A stretch of DNA of 64,000 bases from Bacteroidota bacterium (GTDB taxonomy: Bacteria; Bacteroidota; Bacteroidia; Flavobacteriales; BACL11): assembly GCA_028408365.1 (NCBI GenBank), contig JAOOLD010000007.1:1-64000 (forward strand). Reading direction: 5' to 3'. The first letter of the stretch is position 1, and each line of letters opens with the position of its first letter. Positions 25,400 to 34,449 of this stretch are shown piece after piece. The notes beneath the pieces are model-generated. The model did no database searches. It was not told the origin of the DNA and worked only from the letters and a program-made list of their open reading frames with translations. The position numbers were made by a program, and so were the translations under genes.

Positions 25400-26170
25400 T
25401 TGATTAAAACTAGTTTTATCGATGGTGTCAAAATCATCAAATTAAATAGAATTGAAAAGTTCCACTCGTTTACTAGAGAATTAGCATTTAAACTTATTGA
25501 AGAGCTAGAAAAATCTCAAAACGATGAATCTACAAGAGCTATAATGATAACAGCTGAAGGAAAAGCGTTCTGTGCAGGTCAAGACCTTAATGAGGCTATA
25601 GAAGATAACGGTCTTGACATTGAAAGAATAATTTCTGAGCATTATAACCCATTAATATTAAAAATTAGAAATTTATCAAAGCCAGTCATTGCAGCAGTTA
25701 ATGGTGTAGCTGCTGGAGCTGGAGCTAGTTTAGCTCTTTGTTGTGACTTAATAGTTGCCAAAAAAAGTGCAAAATTTGTTCAAGCATTTTCAAAAATAGG
25801 ATTAATTCCAGATAGCGGATCATCTTATTTTTTACCAAGACTTATTGGCATTCAAAAAGCAAAAGCTTTAATGATTACCGGAGATTCTATTTCTGCTGTT
25901 GAAGCAGAAAAAATAGGTATGATATACAAATATTACGAAGATGATGATTTTGAAAAAAATAGTTTAAACCTCGTAAAAAACATTGCAAGTCAAGCTACTC
26001 TATCATTTTCATTAATTAAAAAGTTGGTTAATGAATCATATGGTAATAATCTTGAAAATCAACTTGAACTTGAAAAAAAATTACAAAAAATAGCAAGTGA
26101 ATCAACAGATTATAAAGAGGGAGTTAATGCATTTTTAAATAAGAGAAAACCTAAATTTATTGGAAAATGA
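25400..26170 (+). CDS. paaG: 1,2-epoxyphenylacetyl-CoA isomerase PaaG (crotonase family)
   Basis: Residues follow the PaaG pattern closely: FCAGQDLNEAI, KPVIAAVNGVAAGAGASLALCCDL and KFVQAFSKIGLIPDSGSSYFLP, with the catalytic Asp in IPDSG. PaaG converts the ring epoxide to the oxepin-CoA. The ORF track starts at 25340 inside paaD. I chose the in-frame TTG at 25400, which removes an unlikely extension and gives about 256 residues beginning MIKTSFIDGVKIIKLNR. The stop overlaps the paaH ATG as ATGA. Confidence 0.92.
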   Translation: MIKTSFIDGVKIIKLNRIEKFHSFTRELAFKLIEELEKSQNDESTRAIMITAEGKAFCAGQDLNEAIEDNGLDIERIISEHYNPLILKIRNLSKPVIAAVNGVAAGAGASLALCCDLIVAKKSAKFVQAFSKIGLIPDSGSSYFLPRLIGIQKAKALMITGDSISAVEAEKIGMIYKYYEDDDFEKNSLNLVKNIASQATLSFSLIKKLVNESYGNNLENQLELEKKLQKIASESTDYKEGVNAFLNKRKPKFIGK

Positions 26171-27336
26171 AGAATATATCAATTATAGGTTCGGGAACGA
26201 TGGGAATAGGTATAGCTCAGATTGCCTCCGTTTATAATCATAAAGTTGTTATTTATGATAAATCCAAAAAGTCACTTAAAATTGCTAAAGAAAAGTTAGA
26301 GAAAGTACTTAATCGTCTAATTGAAAAACAAAAAATTGACAAAAAAGAATCAAAAAGAATTCTTACAAATATCAAATTTTTGGATTCTATTAAAGAAATT
26401 GAAAAAGCTGAAATTGTTGTAGAGGCAATTATCGAAGATTTAGTTATAAAAAAAGATGTGTTTCAAAAAATTGAAAATCTTGTTTCTGATAAGTGTATAA
26501 TAGCAACTAACACATCTTCAATTTCTATTACATCGATTGCATCAGCATGCAAAAGACCTGAAAGAGTTATTGGTATGCATTTTTTTAATCCTGCACCACT
26601 AATGCCTCTTGTTGAAATAATACCTGCAATTCAAACAAGTAAAGAAACGATAAAAAAAATAATGACACTTTCAGAAAGTTGGAAAAAAACGACTGTTTTA
26701 TGCAGAGATACTCCTGGTTTTATTGTGAATAGACTAGCTAGGTCTTTCTACTCAGAATCAATTAGAATTTACGAGGAAAATATTGCAAACAAAGAAACAA
26801 TTGATTGGGCGATGAAAGAGCTAGGTGGATTTAGAATGGGGCCTTTTGAACTAATGGACTACATTGGAAATGACGTTAATTATAAAGTCACTGAAACAGT
26901 TTTTAATGAGTTTTATTTTGACCATAGGTACAAACCATCAATTACACAAAAAAGACTAGTTGAGGCAGGTTTTTTTGGTAGAAAAAGTGGTAGAGGATAT
27001 TATAATTATTTAGTTAAGGAGGATTTAAAAATAAATCAGAACCGAGAACTAGCTAAAAAAATAGTGTGGAGAGTTCTGTGTATGCTAATTAATGAAGCTA
27101 TTGATGCACTTTATTTGAAAATTGCCAGTAAAGAGGATATTGATAAAGCTATGAAAAATGGTGTTAACTATCCTAAGGGATTATTAGAATGGGGTGATGA
27201 AATTGGACATGAGATAATTTTAGAAGAAATAAATAAACTAAGAAATACTTATTCTGAAGATAGATACAGACCTTCACCTCTTCTGATTTATCTATCAAAA
27301 AATGACAAAAAAATATTCGAAAATGGAGAAAAGTAA
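26167..27336 (+). CDS. paaH: 3-hydroxyacyl-CoA dehydrogenase PaaH
   Basis: This 389-residue protein has the NAD-binding start ISIIGSGTMGIGIAQIASV, the ATNTSSISIT segment and the catalytic MHFFNPAPLMPLVEIIP region. A C-terminal domain with RDTPGFIVNRLARSFYSE is followed by a second C-terminal repeat. It oxidises the 3-hydroxyadipyl-CoA type intermediate in the phenylacetate route. It is translationally coupled to paaG by ATGA. Its 3' end overlaps paaI slightly. Confidence 0.93.
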   Translation: MKNISIIGSGTMGIGIAQIASVYNHKVVIYDKSKKSLKIAKEKLEKVLNRLIEKQKIDKKESKRILTNIKFLDSIKEIEKAEIVVEAIIEDLVIKKDVFQKIENLVSDKCIIATNTSSISITSIASACKRPERVIGMHFFNPAPLMPLVEIIPAIQTSKETIKKIMTLSESWKKTTVLCRDTPGFIVNRLARSFYSESIRIYEENIANKETIDWAMKELGGFRMGPFELMDYIGNDVNYKVTETVFNEFYFDHRYKPSITQKRLVEAGFFGRKSGRGYYNYLVKEDLKINQNRELAKKIVWRVLCMLINEAIDALYLKIASKEDIDKAMKNGVNYPKGLLEWGDEIGHEIILEEINKLRNTYSEDRYRPSPLLIYLSKNDKKIFENGEK

Positions 27337-27739
27337 AGTCATTGTAGATGAAATGTACAAATCTGATAAATTTAGTCAATGGCTTGGAATAGAGATAGTT
27401 GAGATAAAAGAAGGCTATTGTAAACTAAAAATGAAAGTTAGAGAAGAAATGACAAATGGTTTTGGCATAGCTCATGGAGGAATTTGTTTTTCCATTGCAG
27501 ATACTGCTTTAGCTTTTGCTGCCAACTCTCACAACGTAAAATCTTTATCGATTGAGACTAGTATTAGCTTAATTAAAAAGGTCAAAGCTGAAGATATTAT
27601 CTTTGCTGAAACAAATGAAATTTCTAGAAATAATAAAACTGCAATTTATATTGTTAATTTAACAAATATTGCTAATGAAATACTTGCCTCGTTTAAAGGA
27701 ACTGTTTATGTGACGGCAAAGAAATGGATTGAAAATTAA
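27323..27739 (+). CDS. paaI: PaaI hotdog-fold thioesterase
   Basis: This protein of about 138 residues has the hotdog helix and loop NGFGIAHGGICFSIADTALAFAAN, typical of PaaI. It hydrolyses dead-end aryl-CoA esters and is considered a safety valve of the pathway. The ORF track begins at 27302; I favour the second ATG at 27323, which matches the N-terminal length of E. coli PaaI as I remember it. Either start is possible because neither has a clear ribosome-binding site. Confidence 0.9.
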   Translation: MEKSKVIVDEMYKSDKFSQWLGIEIVEIKEGYCKLKMKVREEMTNGFGIAHGGICFSIADTALAFAANSHNVKSLSIETSISLIKKVKAEDIIFAETNEISRNNKTAIYIVNLTNIANEILASFKGTVYVTAKKWIEN

Positions 27740-27752
27740 AAATAAAAAAATT

Positions 27753-28949
27753 ATGAGTTACATAATTGATTCTATAAGAACTGCAATTGGAAACTATGGA
27801 GGTACACTTAAAGATGTAAGAACAGACGATTTAGCATCTATTCCAATCAAAGAGATAATAAAAAAAACACAAATAGATCCATCTCATATTGATGATGTAA
27901 TCATTGGTTGTGCAAATCAAGCTGGTGAAGATAATAGAAATGTAGCCAGAATGGCTTTGCTTCTAGCTGGTGTTCCATACAATGTTCCAGGTGAGACAAT
28001 AAATAGATTATGCGCCTCAGGCATGTCATCTGTTATACATGCTCACAGAGCTATAAAAGCAAATGATGGAGATCTATTTATTTCTGGTGGCGTTGAAAAT
28101 ATGACTAGAGGTCCTTTAGTGATCTCAAAGGCTAGTAAAGCATTTGGAAGAGATTCAAAAATGTTTGACTCCTCATTTGGTTGGAGATTTATCAATCCTT
28201 TGCTAGATAAATTATATGGCACTGATTCCATGGGAACAACGGCAGAGAACCTAGTAAACAAATACAATATTTCAAGAGAAGATCAAGATATCTTTGCATA
28301 TAATTCTCAAATGAAAGCTTCATTATCTCAAAGCAATAGTATTTTTGAGCAAGAAATTGTTAAGGTTGAAATCCCTCAAAGAAAAAAAGAAAATATAATT
28401 TTTGATAAAGATGAATTCATCAAGCCAAATACAAGTATTGAAATATTATCAAAATTAAGAGCAGCTTTTAAAAAAGATGGTAGCGTCACGGCAGGAAATT
28501 CTTCTGGCCTTAATGATGGAGCTGCTGCAATGTTATTGAGCTCTGAAGAAGGATTAAAAAAATTTAATTTAAAACCAAAAGCAAGGATAATCTCTTCTGC
28601 TGTAGTTGGTGTTGAACCAAAAATAATGGGGATAGGTCCTGTGTATGCATCTAATAAAGCACTAAATAAAGCGAATTTAAGTCTGGATGATATGGACGTA
28701 ATTGAAATTAACGAAGCCTTTTCTGCTCAGGCACTAGCATGCATAAGAGAATTAAAGCTTGAAGATAATGACCAAAGAATCAATCCTAATGGTGGAGCTA
28801 TCGCACTTGGACATCCTCTTGGAATGTCTGGTACTAGAATCATCCAAAGTGCAACTAACGAGCTAATAAGAAAAAATAAAAGGTATGCACTAATAACAAT
28901 GTGTATCGGTGTTGGTCAAGGCTATGCAACTATAATAGAAAAAATATGA
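27753..28949 (+). CDS. paaJ: 3-oxoadipyl-CoA / 3-oxo-5,6-dehydrosuberyl-CoA thiolase PaaJ
   Basis: This 398-residue thiolase begins MSYIIDSIRTAIGNYGG; the ORF track adds eight residues from an upstream TTG that I discard. Catalytic residues are visible: NRLCASGMSSVIHAH (nucleophile Cys), GGAIALGHPLGMSG (His) and ITMCIGVGQG (second Cys). It cleaves the 3-oxoacyl-CoA intermediates to acetyl-CoA and succinyl-CoA. The stop overlaps the paaY start as ATGA. Confidence 0.94.
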   Translation: MSYIIDSIRTAIGNYGGTLKDVRTDDLASIPIKEIIKKTQIDPSHIDDVIIGCANQAGEDNRNVARMALLLAGVPYNVPGETINRLCASGMSSVIHAHRAIKANDGDLFISGGVENMTRGPLVISKASKAFGRDSKMFDSSFGWRFINPLLDKLYGTDSMGTTAENLVNKYNISREDQDIFAYNSQMKASLSQSNSIFEQEIVKVEIPQRKKENIIFDKDEFIKPNTSIEILSKLRAAFKKDGSVTAGNSSGLNDGAAAMLLSSEEGLKKFNLKPKARIISSAVVGVEPKIMGIGPVYASNKALNKANLSLDDMDVIEINEAFSAQALACIRELKLEDNDQRINPNGGAIALGHPLGMSGTRIIQSATNELIRKNKRYALITMCIGVGQGYATIIEKI

Positions 28950-29539
28950 TTTACGAGTTTAATGGATATAAACCGGTGATTCATCCAAGTTCATTTGTTC
29001 ACAAACAAGCTACTATTATTGGAAATGTTATCGTTGGAGAGAATGTATACATTGGTCCTGGAGCATCACTTAGAGGTGATTGGGGGCAGTTAAATGTTGG
29101 CAACGGATGTAATGTTCAAGACAATTGTATTCTACATATTTTTCCTGGAAAAGATGTCATTTTGGAAGAAAATGCTCATATTGGACATGGTGCCATTGTT
29201 CATGGTGCACATATTGGTAAAAATTCATTAGTTGGTATGAATGCAGTCATTATGGATGATGTAGTTATTGGCAAAGAGTGCATTATTGGTGCTCTCTGCT
29301 TCATAAAAGGTGAAATGATTATACCTGATAGAAAAATTGTTGTTGGTAACCCAGCAATTATCAAAGGAGATGTTACTGATGAAATGATTAAATGGAAAAT
29401 AAAAGGAACTAAATTATATCAAGACCTCCCTCATGAGTGTAGAAATTTAATGAAAGAATGTGAGCCTCTATCTGAAATAGAAAAAAATAGAAAAGAAAAA
29501 CAAAAAATAATTTTTGAAACCTGGAAGAAATCAAAATGA
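28946..29539 (+). CDS. paaY: PaaY-type hexapeptide-repeat (gamma-carbonic anhydrase-like) protein
   Basis: This 197-residue left-handed beta-helix protein shows hexapeptide repeats such as ATIIGNVIVGENVYIGPG. Its His residues (HIGHGAIVHGAHIG) are of the type that binds metal in gamma-carbonic anhydrases. PaaY is reported as a thioesterase accessory to paa catabolism. The ORF track begins at a GTG (28901); the ATG at 28946 overlaps the paaJ stop as ATGA and gives the natural N-terminus MIYEFNGYKPVIHPSSFVH. The stop overlaps paaZ in the same way. Confidence 0.9.
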   Translation: MIYEFNGYKPVIHPSSFVHKQATIIGNVIVGENVYIGPGASLRGDWGQLNVGNGCNVQDNCILHIFPGKDVILEENAHIGHGAIVHGAHIGKNSLVGMNAVIMDDVVIGKECIIGALCFIKGEMIIPDRKIVVGNPAIIKGDVTDEMIKWKIKGTKLYQDLPHECRNLMKECEPLSEIEKNRKEKQKIIFETWKKSK

Positions 29540-31581
29540 AAAAATACGAAAACTATGCATTAGGAAATTGGGTATCAGGATATGGTAATGAAACAGTTCT
29601 TCACAACGCAATAACTGGAGCTGAGATTGGAACAGTGTCTTCTGGACTAGACTTTTTATCGATGATGGAATACTCTAGAAATATAGGTGGTCCGGCTCTA
29701 AGAAAATTAACATTTCAACAACGAGGTTTGATGCTAAAAAAACTTGCACTTCATCTTCACAAAGTAAAATCAAAGTTTTATCCAATTAGTTTTCAAACAG
29801 GAGCTACTAAAATTGACAGTTGGATAGATATTGAAGGAGGTATTGGTAATTTATTTGCTAATGCATCATTAAGAAGACAATTTCCCGATCAATATTTTCA
29901 TGTTGAAGGAAGTGCTGCTCCCCTCTCTAAGAACGGGACATTCATTGGACATCATATACTAGTTCCAAAGCAAGGTGTAGCAATACATATTAACGCATTT
30001 AATTTTCCAATTTGGGGTATGCTTGAAAAAATTGCTGTTAACCTAATGGCTGGTGTACCTGCCATTGTAAAAGCAGCTACATTAACATCATTTCTAACTG
30101 AATCAATGGTAAGAGAAATTATTGAATCAGACATTCTCCCAAAAGGAAGCCTTCAGTTGATATGTGGTAGTGCAAGAGGCATTCTTGATAACGTTGACTC
30201 CGAAGATGTTGTAACTTTCACAGGTAGTGCTGATACAGGAAAGATGCTAAAATCACATCAAAGACTCATTGAAAAAGCTGTTCCTTTTAATATGGAAGCT
30301 GATTCACTAAACTGTAGTGTTTTAGGTGAGGATGCTGTTCCTGGAACTGCTGAATTTGATATTTTTATAAAAGAGGTGCAAAAGGAAATGACTGTCAAAG
30401 CAGGACAGAAATGTACTGCAGTTAGAAGAGTCATCGTTCCTGAAAAATTAATTGAAGATGTACAAATTGCACTGGGTCAGAGATTATCAAAAACAACTAT
30501 TGGTGACCCTAGCGTTGAAGGAGTTAGAATGGGTTCATTAGCAGGTAAAAGTCAGAAAACAGAAGTGCTTGAAAATATTAATAAACTTGCAAAGTCACAA
30601 GAAATAGTTTTTGGAAACGAAGAATCATTTGAAGTTGTTGGAGCAAATAAAGATAAAGGAGCTTTCGTTTCCCCATTTCTTTTTCTTAATAGTTACCCAT
30701 TTAAAAATTTAGATTGCCACGATATTGAGGTTTTTGGGCCTGTAGCAACAATTATGCCATATAAAGACGTTAATGAAGCAATTAATCTTGCTAGATTAGG
30801 AAAAGGATCACTTGTTTGCTCGCTAGTAACCAATGATATGAAGTTAGCTGAACAATTCGTGCTGGGTGCATCATCTATGCACGGAAGAATTCTTGTATTA
30901 AATGAATCATGTGCAAAAGAATCAACAGGTCACGGTTCACCAATGCCACTGCTTACTCATGGGGGACCAGGAAGAGCTGGAGGAGGTGAAGAAATGGGTG
31001 GTATAAGAGGAATTAAACATTATATGCAAAGAACTGCCATTCAAGGCCATCCTTCCACAGTCACAGCAATTACTAAACAATATCAAATAGGTGCCAAACA
31101 AAATATCGAAGGACCTCATGTTTTCAGAAAGTATTTTGAAGAGATTCAAATTGGAGATACAGTTATTACAGACAAACATCTAGTCACTTTAGATGACATT
31201 GAGAAGTTTGCAGAGCTCAGTGGTGATAAGTTTTATGCACATATGGACGAAAATTCATTGGATGGAACTATTTTCACTGAAAGAGTCGCACACGGATACT
31301 TTATTATGTCTAAAGCAGCTGGTTTATTTGTTGACCCTCCTAAAGGACCAGTTCTACTTAATTACGGCATTGATGAATGTCGATTTACAAAACCTGTTTA
31401 TCCTGGAATGACAATAGGCGTTAGATTCACTGCTAAAGAAAAAATAACACAAGAAAAAAAAGATGAAAATGACATTGCAAAAGGTATTGTTAAGTTTCTT
31501 GTTGATGTTTATGATGATGAAAATGATACTGTTATGCTAGCAACAATTTTAACGATGGTTAAAATGAAAGATCAATCATAA
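29536..31581 (+). CDS. paaZ: PaaZ bifunctional oxepin-CoA hydrolase / semialdehyde dehydrogenase
   Basis: This 681-residue protein has an N-terminal aldehyde dehydrogenase domain (INAFNFPIWGMLEKIAVNL; active Cys in AGQKCTAVRRV; Glu in NMEADSLN). A C-terminal MaoC-type (R)-hydratase domain starts near residue 535, with SGDKFYAHMDE as its acid/His active site. It opens the oxepin ring and oxidises the aldehyde to 3-oxo-5,6-dehydrosuberyl-CoA. The length equals that of the E. coli fusion. It is coupled to paaY by a 4-base overlap. Confidence 0.96.
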   Translation: MKKYENYALGNWVSGYGNETVLHNAITGAEIGTVSSGLDFLSMMEYSRNIGGPALRKLTFQQRGLMLKKLALHLHKVKSKFYPISFQTGATKIDSWIDIEGGIGNLFANASLRRQFPDQYFHVEGSAAPLSKNGTFIGHHILVPKQGVAIHINAFNFPIWGMLEKIAVNLMAGVPAIVKAATLTSFLTESMVREIIESDILPKGSLQLICGSARGILDNVDSEDVVTFTGSADTGKMLKSHQRLIEKAVPFNMEADSLNCSVLGEDAVPGTAEFDIFIKEVQKEMTVKAGQKCTAVRRVIVPEKLIEDVQIALGQRLSKTTIGDPSVEGVRMGSLAGKSQKTEVLENINKLAKSQEIVFGNEESFEVVGANKDKGAFVSPFLFLNSYPFKNLDCHDIEVFGPVATIMPYKDVNEAINLARLGKGSLVCSLVTNDMKLAEQFVLGASSMHGRILVLNESCAKESTGHGSPMPLLTHGGPGRAGGGEEMGGIRGIKHYMQRTAIQGHPSTVTAITKQYQIGAKQNIEGPHVFRKYFEEIQIGDTVITDKHLVTLDDIEKFAELSGDKFYAHMDENSLDGTIFTERVAHGYFIMSKAAGLFVDPPKGPVLLNYGIDECRFTKPVYPGMTIGVRFTAKEKITQEKKDENDIAKGIVKFLVDVYDDENDTVMLATILTMVKMKDQS

Positions 31582-31601
31582 ATCATACAAAACAAATAAT
31601 T

Positions 31602-32357
31602 ATGAATGAATATGTTAAGGTAAGTTCAAAAAACGGAATAGCTGAGATTGAATTTTTTCATTCTCAAAGTAACTCTCTCCCCTCCTCTTTGTTATCAAAA
31701 TTAGCAGATACGATCAAATCAGTTGGCAATGACAAAAACTCAAATGTTATAGTCTTAAAAAGTGGTGGAGATAGAACTTTTTGTGCTGGTGCCTCATTTG
31801 ATGAGCTCATATCAATAAAAAATAAAGATGATGGAAAAAGATTTTTTATGGGTTTTGCTAATGTGATAAATGCGTGTAGGCAATGCCCTAAATTTATTGT
31901 AGGAAGAGTACAAGGAAAAGCAGTCGGAGGAGGAGTTGGAATGTTAGCAGCTACTGACTATTGCTTTGCAACAAAATTTTCTTCTGTTAAATTAAGTGAA
32001 TTGGCAATAGGAATAGGTCCTTTTGTTGTTGGTCCTGCCGTAGAGAGAAAAATTGGAACTTCCTCATACTCTGCGATGACCATTAATGCTGAAAAATGGT
32101 TTTCATCTGACTGGGCCTTAAACAAAGGTCTTTACAGTGAAGTATTTGAAAATAACGAACTCATGGACAGTGAAATAGAACTCTTTACACAAAGAATATC
32201 TAATTACAATCCTGAAGCTATGAAAAGATTAAAAAAAAATTTTTGGAAAGATACTGATCATTGGAATAAATTACTTGAACAAAGAGCTGAAGATAGTGGT
32301 ATCTTAGTTTTATCTGACTTCACAAGAAATGCTATAAATAATTTTAAGAACAAATAA
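31602..32357 (+). CDS. Crotonase-family protein in the paa operon (PaaF-position enoyl-CoA hydratase/isomerase)
   Basis: This 251-residue crotonase-fold protein has FCAGASFDELISI (CoA loop) and GRVQGKAVGGGVGMLAATDY (oxyanion loop). The KLSELAIGIGPFVVGPAVE region keeps the first catalytic Glu (SELAIGI). The second catalytic Glu of hydratases, expected near SSYSAMTINAE, appears to be Ala. By position it would supply the 2,3-dehydroadipyl-CoA hydratase (PaaF) step, but the active-site change leaves this open. It lies 20 bases after paaZ. Confidence 0.8.
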   Translation: MNEYVKVSSKNGIAEIEFFHSQSNSLPSSLLSKLADTIKSVGNDKNSNVIVLKSGGDRTFCAGASFDELISIKNKDDGKRFFMGFANVINACRQCPKFIVGRVQGKAVGGGVGMLAATDYCFATKFSSVKLSELAIGIGPFVVGPAVERKIGTSSYSAMTINAEKWFSSDWALNKGLYSEVFENNELMDSEIELFTQRISNYNPEAMKRLKKNFWKDTDHWNKLLEQRAEDSGILVLSDFTRNAINNFKNK

Positions 32358-32359
32358 AA

Positions 32360-34399
32360 TTGAAAGAGGAAACATTACTTCAAGCTTTTAATTTAATGTC
32401 TCAGTCAATAATTCTAACTGAGCTCTATGAAAAAAATAAAGAGATTACCTCTAAATATGTACACGCAACATCTAGAGGGCATGAAGCAATACAAATTGCT
32501 CTAGGCATGCAACTTAAACCATTTGACTGGGTATCTCCCTACTACAGAGATGACTCTTTACTTTTATCAATTGGTATGACTCCATATGAACTAATGCTTC
32601 AACTTCTGGCTAAATACGATGACCCTTTTTCAGCTGGAAAAACTTATTACTCTCATCCTTCACTAAAGGATCATGATAAACCTAAAATAATACATCAATC
32701 ATCCGCCACAGGAATGCAAGCTATTCCCACTACTGGTATTGCTATGGGAATTAAGTTTAAGGAAAAAGCATCATTAGAAAAACCAAAGAAAAATTTCGAG
32801 CCTGTAGTTGTTTGCTCAATGGGTGATGCTTCAATCACTGAAGGGGAAGTTGCTGAAGCCTTTCAAATGGCATCATTGAAACAATTACCTATTTTATTTT
32901 TAGTACAAGACAATGAATGGGATATTTCAGCCTATTCTGATGAAACAAGAGTATGTAACGCGCATGAATATTCTAAGGGTTTTGGACTAGAGTCATATTC
33001 AATTGACGGAACAAATTTTATCAAATGTTTCAATACAGTTGAAAAAATTCTAAAAAAAATTAGAAAGGATCGTAAACCAGTTCTCTTACATGCAAAAGTT
33101 CCGTTACTAAATCATCATACTTCAGGAGTTAGAATGGAATGGTACCGAGATGATATAGATGAATCAAAAAAAAGAGATCCTTTTCCTAAACTCAGAAAAG
33201 AACTTGTTAAAATAAATGTCAAAAATGCTTATTTAAATGAAATATTTGAAAAACATAAAAAAATCTTAAATGATCAATACACTAAAGCAGTTGCAGCTGA
33301 TGATCCTAAGCCTGAACGTATTTTTGATAATATCTTTGCTGAAAATAAAATAAAAGAAGAAAAAGGCAGTAGAGAACCAACAGACAGTGATCCAGTATTA
33401 ATGGTTGATGCTGCTCTTTTTGCCATAAAAGAAATTATGCTTGATCATCCTGAAGCACTTCTTTATGGACAAGATGTTGGAAAGAGGCTTGGCGGCGTAT
33501 TCAGAGAAGCAGCAACTCTAGCTCAGCAATTTGGTGATGATCGTGTTTTTAACACACCAATACAAGAGGCTTTCATACTTGGTAGCACAGTAGGTATGTC
33601 TGCTGTTGGTTTAAAACCAATCGTAGAAATACAATTTGCAGACTACATGTGGCCTGCACTAAATCAACTATTCTCTGAAGTTAGCAGGTCTAATTACTTG
33701 TCTAACGGAAAATGGCCTGTGAGCACTGTAATAAGAGTTCCCATTGGAGCATATGGTAGTGGAGGTCCTTACCACTCATCTTCAATAGAATCTGTACTTA
33801 CATCAATCAATGGAATAAAAATAGCATATCCATCAAATGGTGCAGATCTAAAGGGTCTGATTAAATCAGCATTTTATGATCCAAACCCTACAGTTATTTT
33901 AGAGCATAAAGGACTATACTGGAGTAAAATAAAAGGTACTGAAAAAGCAAAAACTATTGAACCAGATAAAGACTATATTTTACCTTTTGGCATCGCTAGA
34001 ACAGTAAAAACAGCAGAAGAAAATGAGAATAATAAAATATCAATTATTACTTACGGTATGGGAGTTTATTGGTCTGAAAATCAATATACTAAAGATTTAA
34101 AAAATATTGAAATTATTGATATTAGAACATTATCACCTATAGATTACGATTCCATTTATAATTCAGTTAAAAAATGTGGTAAATGTATTGTAGTGACTGA
34201 AGAGCCTAAAAATAATTCATTTGCCCAAGCTCTCTCGGGATCTATTCAAGAAAATTGTTTTGAATATCTTGATGCACCAATTCAAGTAATTGGCTCTGAA
34301 AATATACCAGCAATTCCATTAAACTCTAATTTAGAGAAGAGGACATTACCAAGTTCAGAAAAAGTTAATCAAGCTATTAATGAACTAATAAGCTATTAA
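32360..34399 (+). CDS. Fused E1 alpha-beta component of a branched-chain-type 2-oxoacid dehydrogenase
   Basis: This 679-residue protein joins the E1 alpha domain (residues 1-330; TPP loop GDASITEGEVAEAFQMASL ... QDNEW) to the E1 beta domain (about 345-679; LYGQDVGKRLGGVFREAATL, TPIQEAFILG, GSGGPYHSSS). It decarboxylates a 2-oxo acid and acylates the E2 lipoyl group. Fused E1 proteins are common in Bacteroidota. It starts with TTG 2 bases after the crotonase stop, so it is in the paa operon and followed by the terminator. No E2 or E3 gene is in the window. Confidence 0.9.
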   Translation: MKEETLLQAFNLMSQSIILTELYEKNKEITSKYVHATSRGHEAIQIALGMQLKPFDWVSPYYRDDSLLLSIGMTPYELMLQLLAKYDDPFSAGKTYYSHPSLKDHDKPKIIHQSSATGMQAIPTTGIAMGIKFKEKASLEKPKKNFEPVVVCSMGDASITEGEVAEAFQMASLKQLPILFLVQDNEWDISAYSDETRVCNAHEYSKGFGLESYSIDGTNFIKCFNTVEKILKKIRKDRKPVLLHAKVPLLNHHTSGVRMEWYRDDIDESKKRDPFPKLRKELVKINVKNAYLNEIFEKHKKILNDQYTKAVAADDPKPERIFDNIFAENKIKEEKGSREPTDSDPVLMVDAALFAIKEIMLDHPEALLYGQDVGKRLGGVFREAATLAQQFGDDRVFNTPIQEAFILGSTVGMSAVGLKPIVEIQFADYMWPALNQLFSEVSRSNYLSNGKWPVSTVIRVPIGAYGSGGPYHSSSIESVLTSINGIKIAYPSNGADLKGLIKSAFYDPNPTVILEHKGLYWSKIKGTEKAKTIEPDKDYILPFGIARTVKTAEENENNKISIITYGMGVYWSENQYTKDLKNIEIIDIRTLSPIDYDSIYNSVKKCGKCIVVTEEPKNNSFAQALSGSIQENCFEYLDAPIQVIGSENIPAIPLNSNLEKRTLPSSEKVNQAINELISY

Positions 34400-34402
34400 A
34401 AA

Positions 34403-34426
34403 TAAAGCCCTCAAAAGAGGGCTTTA
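34403..34426. terminator. Bidirectional hairpin terminator between the paa operon and dnaK
   Basis: TAAAGCCCTC and GAGGGCTTTA form a perfect 10-bp stem with an AAAA loop. It lies 3 bases after the E1 stop and 23 bases after the end of the convergent dnaK gene, with A/T-rich flanks on both sides. It can stop both transcripts. Confidence 0.85.
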
Positions 34427-34449
34427 ATATTTAAGAAAAGATACTAGAA

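Noticed and set aside
31193-31411. 72-residue plus-strand ORF inside paaZ
   Set aside because: It is an out-of-frame shadow within the MaoC domain of paaZ.
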